The position numbers and the translations under genes were made by a program. The notes under the pieces are model-generated. The model did not search any database, was not told the DNA's origin, and saw only the letters and a list, made by a program, of their open reading frames with translations. Source: Alphaproteobacteria bacterium (GTDB taxonomy: Bacteria > Pseudomonadota > Alphaproteobacteria > Paracaedibacterales > CAITNM01). From it: a DNA stretch of 32,177 nucleotides. Positions 25,540-32,177 of this stretch are shown here, one piece after another (the stretch's first letter is position 1; each line of letters starts with the position of its first letter). The stretch lies in contig CANJXJ010000017.1 in the NCBI GenBank assembly GCA_947478955.1, positions 1 through 32,177 on the forward strand, read 5' to 3'.

Positions 25540-25870
25540 CTGGCCCCTCCACAGTTTCACGTTGTAGCTTTTCAGTTGCTAATCGGTCTTGTACCCGCTC
25601 ATTTAATAAGCGTTGATAATGATCAGCATGCTGATAAAACCCTTCAGCCGTTACTCTATCACCAGATGTGATCGATTCGCGAGCGAAATTATTAAATTTA
25701 TCTACAAATTGCCTAAGGAACTGTGCATTGTGGCGACACCTTGAATCGATACGATTAAGGTCATTAGTGCCCGTGTATGCTTGTTCTTGATGCCCAGAAG
25801 GCCTAGTGGGACGGCCCTTTATACGGGGCTTGCGCATGTGATGCATTTTCATGTGTAACTGAACTACCAT
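25409..25870 (-). CDS. DUF4167-domain protein
   Basis: Up to 153 residues. The DUF4167 core lies at about 38-95: [20 protein letters not shown], then [28 protein letters not shown], the alphaproteobacterial signature with SGDR and QHADHY. A low-complexity tail (Ala/Pro/Thr-rich) follows. The start is uncertain: ATGs at 25870, 25852, 25846 and 25837 are all in frame and none has a clear ribosome site. Its 3' end overlaps clpB by 131 bases. The function is unknown. DUF4167 before clpB, after prfA-prmC, is an order I recall from other alphaproteobacteria; here the upstream neighbour is a divergent TPR gene instead. Confidence 0.82.
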   Translation of the reverse strand: MVVQLHMKMHHMRKPRIKGRPTRPSGHQEQAYTGTNDLNRIDSRCRHNAQFLRQFVDKFNNFARESITSGDRVTAEGFYQHADHYQRLLNERVQDRLATEKLQRETVEGPDESRNVYPIDATSAADSAEPSVDKPAPTTKPVARTARAPRIVE

Positions 25871-25910
25871 TGATAACGTTTGGAAAAATTTATAATCGCT
25901 CTTATACTAT
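25870..25910. promoter_or_regulatory. Divergent promoter region between DUF4167-clpB and the TPR gene
   Basis: On the plus strand, TATAAT (25891-25896) and TATACT (25903-25908) are good -10 candidates; TTGATA at 25870-25875 lies only 15 bases before the first. On the minus strand, TATAAG (reverse complement of about 25902-25907) could serve DUF4167-clpB. No sigma-32-like heat-shock site was recognised with confidence. Confidence 0.45.
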
Positions 25911-25914
25911 TGAT

Positions 25915-28335
25915 ATGCGATTTTTTTTACGCCTTCGCGTACTATACACATTAATGGTTCATTTCTTGGTTGCCAAGCTTTTTTTTATATTTTTTAGTGT
26001 TTGCTATATAAACATTAATGCCCAGGCTCCATCTGCGCCTGCAATTATAAGTATTTCCTGTGCTGAATTAGGTCATTCGAGGTATTTACAATTAAATAGT
26101 TCTAGCGATAGTGGTCTGGCAATTTTTCTGTTCCATGGAAAATGGTATGTCGTGTGGGATTGTGGTGAGCAAGTTTTAAATTGTGAGATGCCTAAACAAG
26201 AAGATTGGCCAGCTGGATTTATTTCAATTGAAAAAGTTCAAAATATAAAATCTTCTAGTCCTTGTATGATATTTACCTTAGATGTTTCTGTTGAAATGAT
26301 CCCAATGGTTACAAAAACAGAGAAAGGATGGGCGATTAACGCAATTTCAGAACACTTAGTAAGAAGTGATCCTAATCCTAATCAAGTTGCTTTTGATCAC
26401 CAAAGGCTTGGGTACTTTCGTCTTCTTAACATAGGCAACGCATCGACCATAACGTTGAATATGCCAACAGGTGAAGAGCTGAGTGTTATCCCTACTTTTC
26501 AACCTGACACTGGCCTTGATGAAATACGATCAGAATATGTTGATGTATATGAATCTGCTCAAGGGGTTTGTTTATATACAAAATGCGACCAAGTGCTTTT
26601 AGAGAGGCAAGGAAAAGATGCTACATGCTTTCCTGTAAGTGAGCCAATGTTAAGTTCTGAGAAATATTTGGAACACACTGCCAATTTGCCTACCCAAACA
26701 TTTATTCAGCTTGGTGATTTTACGGCTAATGTTCGTGCTTCCTTAGCCGAAGAGGCAAAACGCGATTCAAAACAAAGTGTCTTATGTTTATTGAAACAAG
26801 CATGGGTAGAAATTGCCATTTGTGAGGGAGAAGAAGCCAAACAAACAATAACATTGCTTGGTAAAGAGGTTCCCGATCTTACACAATCTTTGTGTTATCA
26901 GGTGCTTTTGGGCTTTTCTGAATTTTTGTCTCAAGACTATCGTGAGAGTTTAAAAACTCTTGAATTACTGCCTAATACTCCCGAAGTAAATTTTTGGAGA
27001 GCTTTGTCCAAAAGCCAGCTAGGAGAAAGAACATCATTTGGAGATGAAGTCGTTTGCATTCTTAAAAACTATCCCCCGAATTTAAGAGATTATATTGTGG
27101 TAAAGCTTGTACCGCATTTGTTTGAATCCCAACAACTCGAGCGTTTAAAGGCTGTTCATCAAGCGATCAAACCCACGTCCGAAATAGCTAAAGCAGTCAT
27201 GGCGTTTCATCAAGCAATGTATACCTTTATTCGAGAGGATAAAGAAGAGGGCTATAAGTTATTGTTGAAAATTGCAAACAATGAATCCGGTTTAATTATG
27301 CCTGATGAGTATATAACTGAAGCGCGTTTAGAGACGTACCTTTATAAACATGCAGATGCCTCAGTTGAGGATAATATTTCTGAGCTTGATATTTTGCGTA
27401 CCCAGTCACGGGGGAATGATATTGAGGTAAAAATTTGCCTTAAGCTTATCGAGCAACTGGAAAAGAAAAAAGACTACACAAAAATTATTGAGATTATACA
27501 AGATTTGATTGAGCGTTTTAGTAATTTTGATATTTCATTAGGTCTTAATCAACTTTTAAGAAGCTATGTACAGAAATTTTTTATGTCAGAAAATATAGGT
27601 ATATCACCGATTAAAATCATTAGCCTGTTTCGAAAATATAAAAAAATTATTGAAAATCACGCTGAGTATGAAAAAATTGTAGAAAATGTTGTGCATCAAT
27701 ATGAACGCATCGATTTATTAGATCAAGCTGCTAGTCTTCTTACGGAATTATTTCCAAAAACGTTAAGCGAAAAAAAGAAAATAGAGCTGCAGCTTAGGGT
27801 TGGAAATATTTATGTCAAAAATGGCAAAGCTGAAGAAGCTATAAATCTTCTATCAAAAATATATCCAGCTATTGGGGAAGAATTTCAAAAAGAAGCTGCA
27901 AAAATTATTGCAAAAGCTCATGTTCTTAAAAAAAATCATGAAGAAACGATAAAATGGTTAAAGCATCATCCAAACAAGGAAAACAAAAGGGCAATCGCGG
28001 ATGTGCATATCGTTATGCAAGATTATCCAGGAATTATTGAGAGCTTGAAAGATTACTTATCTTCATTAAAGGATAGGGAAGATGATGATGCGCGCGAACT
28101 AGGGTTAGTGCAGTTAGCTGCTGCATACTATGTACAAAAAGACTTTGATAAATTAAAAACATTACATAAAGATTACCAAGGCTTTATAGAAGGTCGTAAA
28201 AGCCAAAAGACCTTTGCAATGTTATGCCGTTCAAGGGCAGAAGATTTAAAAACTTCTCAAGAAGTTCGTGATTACATTGGTGATGCTGATGTTTTAAAAG
28301 AGATATTTTCTAAAGCAGAATATTCTATTGGGTGA
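25915..28335 (+). CDS. Large exported or membrane-anchored TPR-repeat protein
   Basis: An 806-residue protein. The basic start and long hydrophobic segment (LVAKLFFIFFSVCYINI) form a signal peptide or anchor ending near residue 37 (INAQAPSAP). About 250 residues of mostly beta sequence follow, with several Cys (for example FHGKWYVVWDCGEQVLNC). From about residue 260 to the end the protein is helical, with tetratricopeptide-like pairs: SLCYQVLLGFSEFLSQDYRES, VGNIYVKNGKAEEAINLLSKI, AAAYYVQKDFDKLKTLHKDY. TPR rods bind other proteins, so a periplasmic scaffold is plausible. I do not recognise a named family. ATG at 25915 is chosen because it begins the export signal. Confidence 0.8.
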   Translation: MRFFLRLRVLYTLMVHFLVAKLFFIFFSVCYININAQAPSAPAIISISCAELGHSRYLQLNSSSDSGLAIFLFHGKWYVVWDCGEQVLNCEMPKQEDWPAGFISIEKVQNIKSSSPCMIFTLDVSVEMIPMVTKTEKGWAINAISEHLVRSDPNPNQVAFDHQRLGYFRLLNIGNASTITLNMPTGEELSVIPTFQPDTGLDEIRSEYVDVYESAQGVCLYTKCDQVLLERQGKDATCFPVSEPMLSSEKYLEHTANLPTQTFIQLGDFTANVRASLAEEAKRDSKQSVLCLLKQAWVEIAICEGEEAKQTITLLGKEVPDLTQSLCYQVLLGFSEFLSQDYRESLKTLELLPNTPEVNFWRALSKSQLGERTSFGDEVVCILKNYPPNLRDYIVVKLVPHLFESQQLERLKAVHQAIKPTSEIAKAVMAFHQAMYTFIREDKEEGYKLLLKIANNESGLIMPDEYITEARLETYLYKHADASVEDNISELDILRTQSRGNDIEVKICLKLIEQLEKKKDYTKIIEIIQDLIERFSNFDISLGLNQLLRSYVQKFFMSENIGISPIKIISLFRKYKKIIENHAEYEKIVENVVHQYERIDLLDQAASLLTELFPKTLSEKKKIELQLRVGNIYVKNGKAEEAINLLSKIYPAIGEEFQKEAAKIIAKAHVLKKNHEETIKWLKHHPNKENKRAIADVHIVMQDYPGIIESLKDYLSSLKDREDDDARELGLVQLAAAYYVQKDFDKLKTLHKDYQGFIEGRKSQKTFAMLCRSRAEDLKTSQEVRDYIGDADVLKEIFSKAEYSIG

Positions 28336-28447
28336 GGAAGGAATGAAATTTGATTTTAAATCAGGGCCTTTTTCGGGCTTGCCGCGTTGAATTTTTGCCC
28401 AAAATATGCTAGTTAAAGACTATTCATTCAAGCCGTAGGACGTATTT

Positions 28448-29524
28448 TTGAGCTTTCCAAAATCCAGTGAATCCATCTATTCAATTTCTCCTTATATCGG
28501 TGGGGATGTAACGCCCCCAGGTTTTGTGCGCCGGGTTGTGTTGGCATCGAATGAAAATCCTTATGGCCCAAGTCCTGCAGTGAAGCGAGCGATCAGTGAG
28601 TACATTGACCGACTTCATTGTTATCCCAGCGGGGCTGCAAATTCCTTGCGAGAAGCTATAGGCAAGGCTCATGATGTGGATCCAGCATGGGTTGTGACCG
28701 GTAATGGGTCGGAAGATATCCTTCACCTGTTGGCGCGTGCATATGCTGGCCATGGTGACGAAATACTTATTCCGCAACATGGTTTTGGGGTTTATAAAAT
28801 TGCTACCTTAGTGGTAGGAGCGACTCCTGTATATATTCCTCGGGTTGATTTTAAATTAAGTGTGGATGCTATTCTTGAACGGGTAACAGAGCGCACTAAA
28901 ATATTTTATCTAGATCACCCTGGTAACCCCATTGCCCATTATCTTACCAATGCAGAAATTGAAGATTTGCTAGAGCGCATGCCAAGTCATGTGTTGGTGG
29001 TATTTGATTCTGCCTATGCTGAATACATGGAAACTGATGATTACCACCCTGGTACCAAATGGGTGCAGCGTTATCCAAATGTGGTGATGGCCCGTAGTTT
29101 TTCAAAAGCTTATGGCATGGCTAATTTACGATTGGGTTGGCTATATGCTCACCCTGAAATTGTTGATCCCATTCATCGGATCCGTCCACCATTTAACACC
29201 ACAGGCCTTTCTCAGGCAGCAGGTATTGCAGCTCTTGAAGATCAAGCGTGGATTAAACATTGTGTAGGGTTAAATAAAGAAAACTTATCGTGGTTTGAAA
29301 ATGCGATGAATTCTCTTGGAATTAAGATACTTCCTTACACGTCAAACTTTGTGATGGCTCACTTTGAAAATACTCAGGAAGTGTATCATTACTTGGGGAA
29401 AAAGGGCTTGATTGTCAGACCAATGGGTGCCTATGCTTTACCAGAATATTTACGTATTACTATTGGTACAGCAGAACAAATGCAAGAATTGGTTGCTACT
29501 TTAAGTTTATGTCCACACCTTTAG
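28448..29524 (+). CDS. hisC: Histidinol-phosphate/aromatic aminotransferase
   Basis: A 358-residue class I/II PLP aminotransferase of the HisC group, which transfers amino groups to imidazoleacetol phosphate and often to aromatic keto acids. Visible: LASNENPYGPSPAV near the start (about 33-46), GNGSEDILHLLARAY (about 85-99), FDSAYAEY (about 182-189), the PLP lysine in ARSFSKAYGMANLRLGW (K at about 221), and RPMGAYALPEYLRITIG near the end. The likely start is TTG at 28448, 7 bases after TAGGA. No other his gene is visible. The end overlaps recG by 16 bases, so the two are probably co-transcribed. Confidence 0.88.
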   Translation: MSFPKSSESIYSISPYIGGDVTPPGFVRRVVLASNENPYGPSPAVKRAISEYIDRLHCYPSGAANSLREAIGKAHDVDPAWVVTGNGSEDILHLLARAYAGHGDEILIPQHGFGVYKIATLVVGATPVYIPRVDFKLSVDAILERVTERTKIFYLDHPGNPIAHYLTNAEIEDLLERMPSHVLVVFDSAYAEYMETDDYHPGTKWVQRYPNVVMARSFSKAYGMANLRLGWLYAHPEIVDPIHRIRPPFNTTGLSQAAGIAALEDQAWIKHCVGLNKENLSWFENAMNSLGIKILPYTSNFVMAHFENTQEVYHYLGKKGLIVRPMGAYALPEYLRITIGTAEQMQELVATLSLCPHL

Positions 29525-31626
29525 ACTACTATTTAACGGAACTTCACACGTTAACCTCGGTAGGGTCGCGTCGTAAGAATTTTTACAAAAAACTAGTAGG
29601 AAATAGATTCATTGATCTTTTGTGGCATCTACCTAGTAATTTAAGTTTTCGTAAACTTATTAGCCATATTCACGAGGCGCCTGAAAATGCATTAGTTACG
29701 TTTGAGGCAACCGTGGAGCTGCACCAGCCTGGTTTGCGTAAGCGGTCTCCTTATCGCATTTGGATGCGGGACAATAAAAACAACAGATTTGAAGTGTTGT
29801 TTTTTAATGCTTATGATCGGTTTTTGCAACGGGTAGCACCAGAGGGGCGAAAGATTGCCGTTAGTGGTCAATTAAAATGTGATCGCACTATTGATGTAAA
29901 TCGCTATCATATCTCTCATCCTGATTTTATGGGGCCGCTCGATGAAATAGGGAAATGGATTGGTGCGGAGCGGGTTTATGGTTTAACCGCAGGGCTTACT
30001 CGCGCCATGGTTGTAAGTGTAATTGATCAGGTACTTAAATCAGCCCGTGACATGCCAGAATGGATTCCTGATGAGCAGATTAGTGATGGTAATTTCCCTC
30101 CCTTCTTAAAAGCTTTAAAACAAGTGCATCGACCACACACTTATGAAAATTTAAGTTTTACAGATCCTGCGCGTCAGCGTCTTATTTTTGATGAATTTTT
30201 GGCTTATCACTTAGGCATGGCTATCAGTCACCGTCGCCTAAAACCCCAAGCACTTTCTGTGAATCAGTACATTCCAAAATTAGCCAAACAGCTTGAAGCG
30301 CTATTGCCTTTTACGCTTACGAACGCTCAAATCTCCGCTATTGCAGAACTTCGTAGTGATATACAAAAGGGTCAACAAATGGTGAGGTTATTGCAGGGCG
30401 ATGTGGGTAGCGGAAAAACCTTAGTGGCGGTTATGGCAGCGCTTGATGTTGCGGACACAGGTCAACAAACTGCCCTATTGGTGCCAACCGAAATTTTATC
30501 AAGGCAACATGCTACTAAAATTGGAGAAATGTTAGAACCATTAGGGCTTAAGGTTGCTCTGCTTACAGGGCGTGAAAAAGGAAAAATCCGCGAAGGTGTT
30601 ATTGAAACAATTAGATCAGGTACTGCAACAATTGTGGTGGGAACCCATGCATTGCTAGAGGAATCCGTTGAGTTTAAAAATCTAGGCTTGGTGGTAATTG
30701 ACGAGCAACATCGCTTTGGGGTAGAGCAGCGTTTAGCTTTGGCTAAAAAGTCTAGTACTGCCCATATTTTATCAATGACCGCCACGCCTATCCCGAGAAC
30801 GCTAGTCCTAGCCAACCATGGGGATATGGATGTTTCTATTTTAAATGAAAAGCCACAGGGGCGAAAAATCATTCAAACTAAGGTTATTAGTGTTGATAGG
30901 TTGTTAGATGTTGTTGAACAAGTAAAAATTATCATGGGCAAAGGCAGGCAAGTCTATTGGGTTTGCCCACTAATTGAAGAATCAGAAAAAAGTGATTTTG
31001 CCGCAGCAATTGCCCGCCACGAGATGCTTAAAGAGATTTTTGGGGAAAAAGTTGAGCTGATGCATGGTCGCATGAAAGGTCCCGAAAAAGACGCTGCGAT
31101 GCAGCGCTTTATAAGCGGTGAGGCAACTCTATTGGTGTCAACCACGGTAATTGAGGTGGGCGTTGATGTCCCCCAAGCTACCGTAATGGTTATTGAACAT
31201 GCTCAACGCTTTGGGCTTGCTCAATTACACCAGTTACGGGGTCGGGTAGGGCGTAATGATATCCAATCGTTTTGTTTATTGCTTTATGGTCAACCGTTAA
31301 GTTTCCAAGCCCGTAAAAGGTTAGAAACAATGCGTGATTGCCACGATGGCTTTAAAATTGCTGAGGAAGACTTGCGCTTGCGCGGGGGTGGAGAAATCAT
31401 TGGTACCAAACAAAGTGGTGTGCCAAAATTCCGCCTTTGTGATTTAGTCCAAGAAGATCCCGCTGATGCTACTTTGCTAGAGGGCTTGTTCGCCAAAGCG
31501 CACAGTATGGCAAATGAGGCATTGAAAAATGATCCTGATTTATCATCGGAACAAGGCTTGGCGCTGCGCCAACTTTTAATATTATCAGAATATGATAATG
31601 CGCAATTATTGAAAAAATCAGGGTAG
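29509..31626 (+). CDS. recG: RecG, ATP-dependent DNA helicase
   Basis: A 705-residue branched-DNA helicase that remodels stalled replication forks and Holliday junctions. The N-terminal wedge/OB domain (about 55-150) is followed by helicase motifs: LTNAQISAIAELRSDI (Q-like), Walker A GDVGSGKT (about 297-304), VPTEILSRQHA (Ia), VIDEQHRFGVEQR (DExH box), SMTATPIPRT (III), then STTVIEVGVDVPQA and HQLRGRVGR (V and VI), and the C-terminal TRG-like region (ARKRLETMRDCHDGFKIAEEDL, RLRGGGEI). It is full length with all motifs. The start within hisC is set by the 16-base overlap frame MSTPLDYYL. Confidence 0.96.
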   Translation: MSTPLDYYLTELHTLTSVGSRRKNFYKKLVGNRFIDLLWHLPSNLSFRKLISHIHEAPENALVTFEATVELHQPGLRKRSPYRIWMRDNKNNRFEVLFFNAYDRFLQRVAPEGRKIAVSGQLKCDRTIDVNRYHISHPDFMGPLDEIGKWIGAERVYGLTAGLTRAMVVSVIDQVLKSARDMPEWIPDEQISDGNFPPFLKALKQVHRPHTYENLSFTDPARQRLIFDEFLAYHLGMAISHRRLKPQALSVNQYIPKLAKQLEALLPFTLTNAQISAIAELRSDIQKGQQMVRLLQGDVGSGKTLVAVMAALDVADTGQQTALLVPTEILSRQHATKIGEMLEPLGLKVALLTGREKGKIREGVIETIRSGTATIVVGTHALLEESVEFKNLGLVVIDEQHRFGVEQRLALAKKSSTAHILSMTATPIPRTLVLANHGDMDVSILNEKPQGRKIIQTKVISVDRLLDVVEQVKIIMGKGRQVYWVCPLIEESEKSDFAAAIARHEMLKEIFGEKVELMHGRMKGPEKDAAMQRFISGEATLLVSTTVIEVGVDVPQATVMVIEHAQRFGLAQLHQLRGRVGRNDIQSFCLLLYGQPLSFQARKRLETMRDCHDGFKIAEEDLRLRGGGEIIGTKQSGVPKFRLCDLVQEDPADATLLEGLFAKAHSMANEALKNDPDLSSEQGLALRQLLILSEYDNAQLLKKSG

Positions 31627-31738
31627 GGCATAAGTTCTCCTAGGTGATGGTTGGTTTTCTTGATTTTTCTAAAAGCCTTGCGGATTTAGCTTTCAGACTA
31701 AATTTGTGGGATTTTTGTATTGCTTTATAGTTTTCTAA

Positions 31739-32036
31739 CTAAGGGACTTTCATACGCCCTGTATCAAGAAATTCGATGCTCATTCCCAATTCTTTCAACA
31801 GCTCATCAACTCTACCTAATATCATTTCCCTGGTCAGAAATGCGCCAAGGCTTGGGGGAAAAAGCTCAGCTGCGATGTCTCGGGGTATAGCTGCATCAGG
31901 GCTTGATGGGGAACAATCGCTACCTATTGTCGCCCGGGTTATAGATGAAATTGGAGATGATAACGGTGATGAATCTGGGGTTGACTGACAAAGTGCATCA
32001 GCTTGTAAGGTTGTCCGTGTTGTAGATGAACTATAA
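31739..32036 (-). pseudogene. C-terminal fragment of a gene cut by the IS element
   Basis: The minus strand is open for 99 codons from the IS left end to a TAG at 31741-31739, with no start codon near its upstream end. The first half is Ser/Thr/Pro-rich (TPDSSPLSSPISSITR), and the second half is an ordinary helical sequence (AAIPRDIAAELFPP, GAFLTREMILGRVDELLKEL, GMSIEFLDTG). The sudden end at the IS terminus indicates interruption. The family is not recognised. A plus-strand frame at 31776-31988 covers the same DNA but looks less protein-like. Confidence 0.6.
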
Positions 32037-32177
32037 TGACCCCCATAAAATGGAACAGTTGTCAGAGGAGAGAATCATCCCTAAATAATTAAAGCAGGAT
32101 GAATTAAATGAAAAATAACATGAAGAAGAAACCGCACAGTGCAGAATTTAAATTCAAGGCGGCGATTGAAGCTATTC
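32037..32177 (+). mobile_element. Left end of an IS3-type insertion sequence (runs off the window)
   Basis: TGACCCCCATAAAATGGAAC at 32037-32056 looks like an IS3-family terminal inverted repeat (TG start, C-rich then A-rich). It is followed 71 bases later by a transposase OrfA start. The right end lies outside the window, so neither the second inverted repeat nor a target duplication can be checked. Confidence 0.7.
32108..32177 (+). CDS. IS3-family transposase OrfA, N-terminus only
   Basis: Begins MKNNMKKKPHSAEFKFKAAI and continues EAI to the window edge. The K-HSAEFK-x-K-A-AIEAI pattern is the start of the helix-turn-helix OrfA of IS3-group elements, which binds the IS ends and is fused to the DDE OrfB by a -1 frameshift in intact copies. 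ATG at 32108 is used; ATG at 32120 is an alternative. It is truncated by the window, so it cannot be judged intact or not. Confidence 0.8.
   Translation, partial: MKNNMKKKPHSAEFKFKAAIEAI

Noticed and set aside
31776-31988. 70-residue plus-strand frame near the IS
   Set aside because: The opposite strand gives a more protein-like 99-codon fragment ending at the IS boundary; no ribosome site supports the plus frame.

Overview
The window reads as a chromosomal segment of an AT-rich alphaproteobacterium, most likely a host-associated or intracellular lineage such as Holosporales or a relative. This placement is inference. It rests on alphaproteobacterial families (DUF1289, DUF4167 next to clpB), core operons split from their usual partners (tolQRA without tolB-pal, ftsA without ftsQ or ftsZ, a lone hisC), palindromic repeats scattered between genes, and a cluster of secreted low-complexity or Cys-rich proteins.

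Layout. Positions 1-4362 hold the start of a minus-strand gene, a glycine-zipper lipoprotein, tolQ-tolR-tolA and lpxB (cell envelope). Positions 4490-7690 hold lpdA (minus), then grxC-ftsA and a 56-residue ORF. A minus-strand operon follows, tmk > DUF1289 > YdjM-like membrane protein > small A24-like membrane protein (9912 down to 7773). Positions 10045-17000 form an accessory block around a tRNA-Lys(CTT) gene: a secreted protein with a 15-copy 21-bp coding minisatellite, a DnaQ-like exonuclease, a 702-residue exported protein ending in a helix-turn-helix-like segment, a Cys-rich coiled-coil exported protein, and a second secreted protein that resembles the first. Housekeeping and stress genes resume with alr, alaX, a nucleotidyltransferase, a serine beta-lactamase-like hydrolase, a MerR/TipA-type regulator, an AI-2E-family permease, clpB and DUF4167. 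The window ends with a large exported TPR protein, hisC, recG and an IS3-type element that interrupts another gene.

How the genes relate. Most genes serve envelope upkeep (Tol, LpxB, Alr, the hydrolase), division (FtsA), redox and energy metabolism (Lpd, Grx), nucleotide supply (Tmk), repair (RecG) and proteostasis (ClpB). The part most likely to be undescribed is the tRNA-Lys block. Two exported proteins (10045 and 16365) share the architecture signal peptide, four-Cys helical module, charged linker, Tyr/Gln/Gly/Pro-rich tail, and between them lies an exported protein ending in a LacI-like HTH segment. I read these as candidate surface or host-directed proteins, but nothing in the sequence proves where they go after export.
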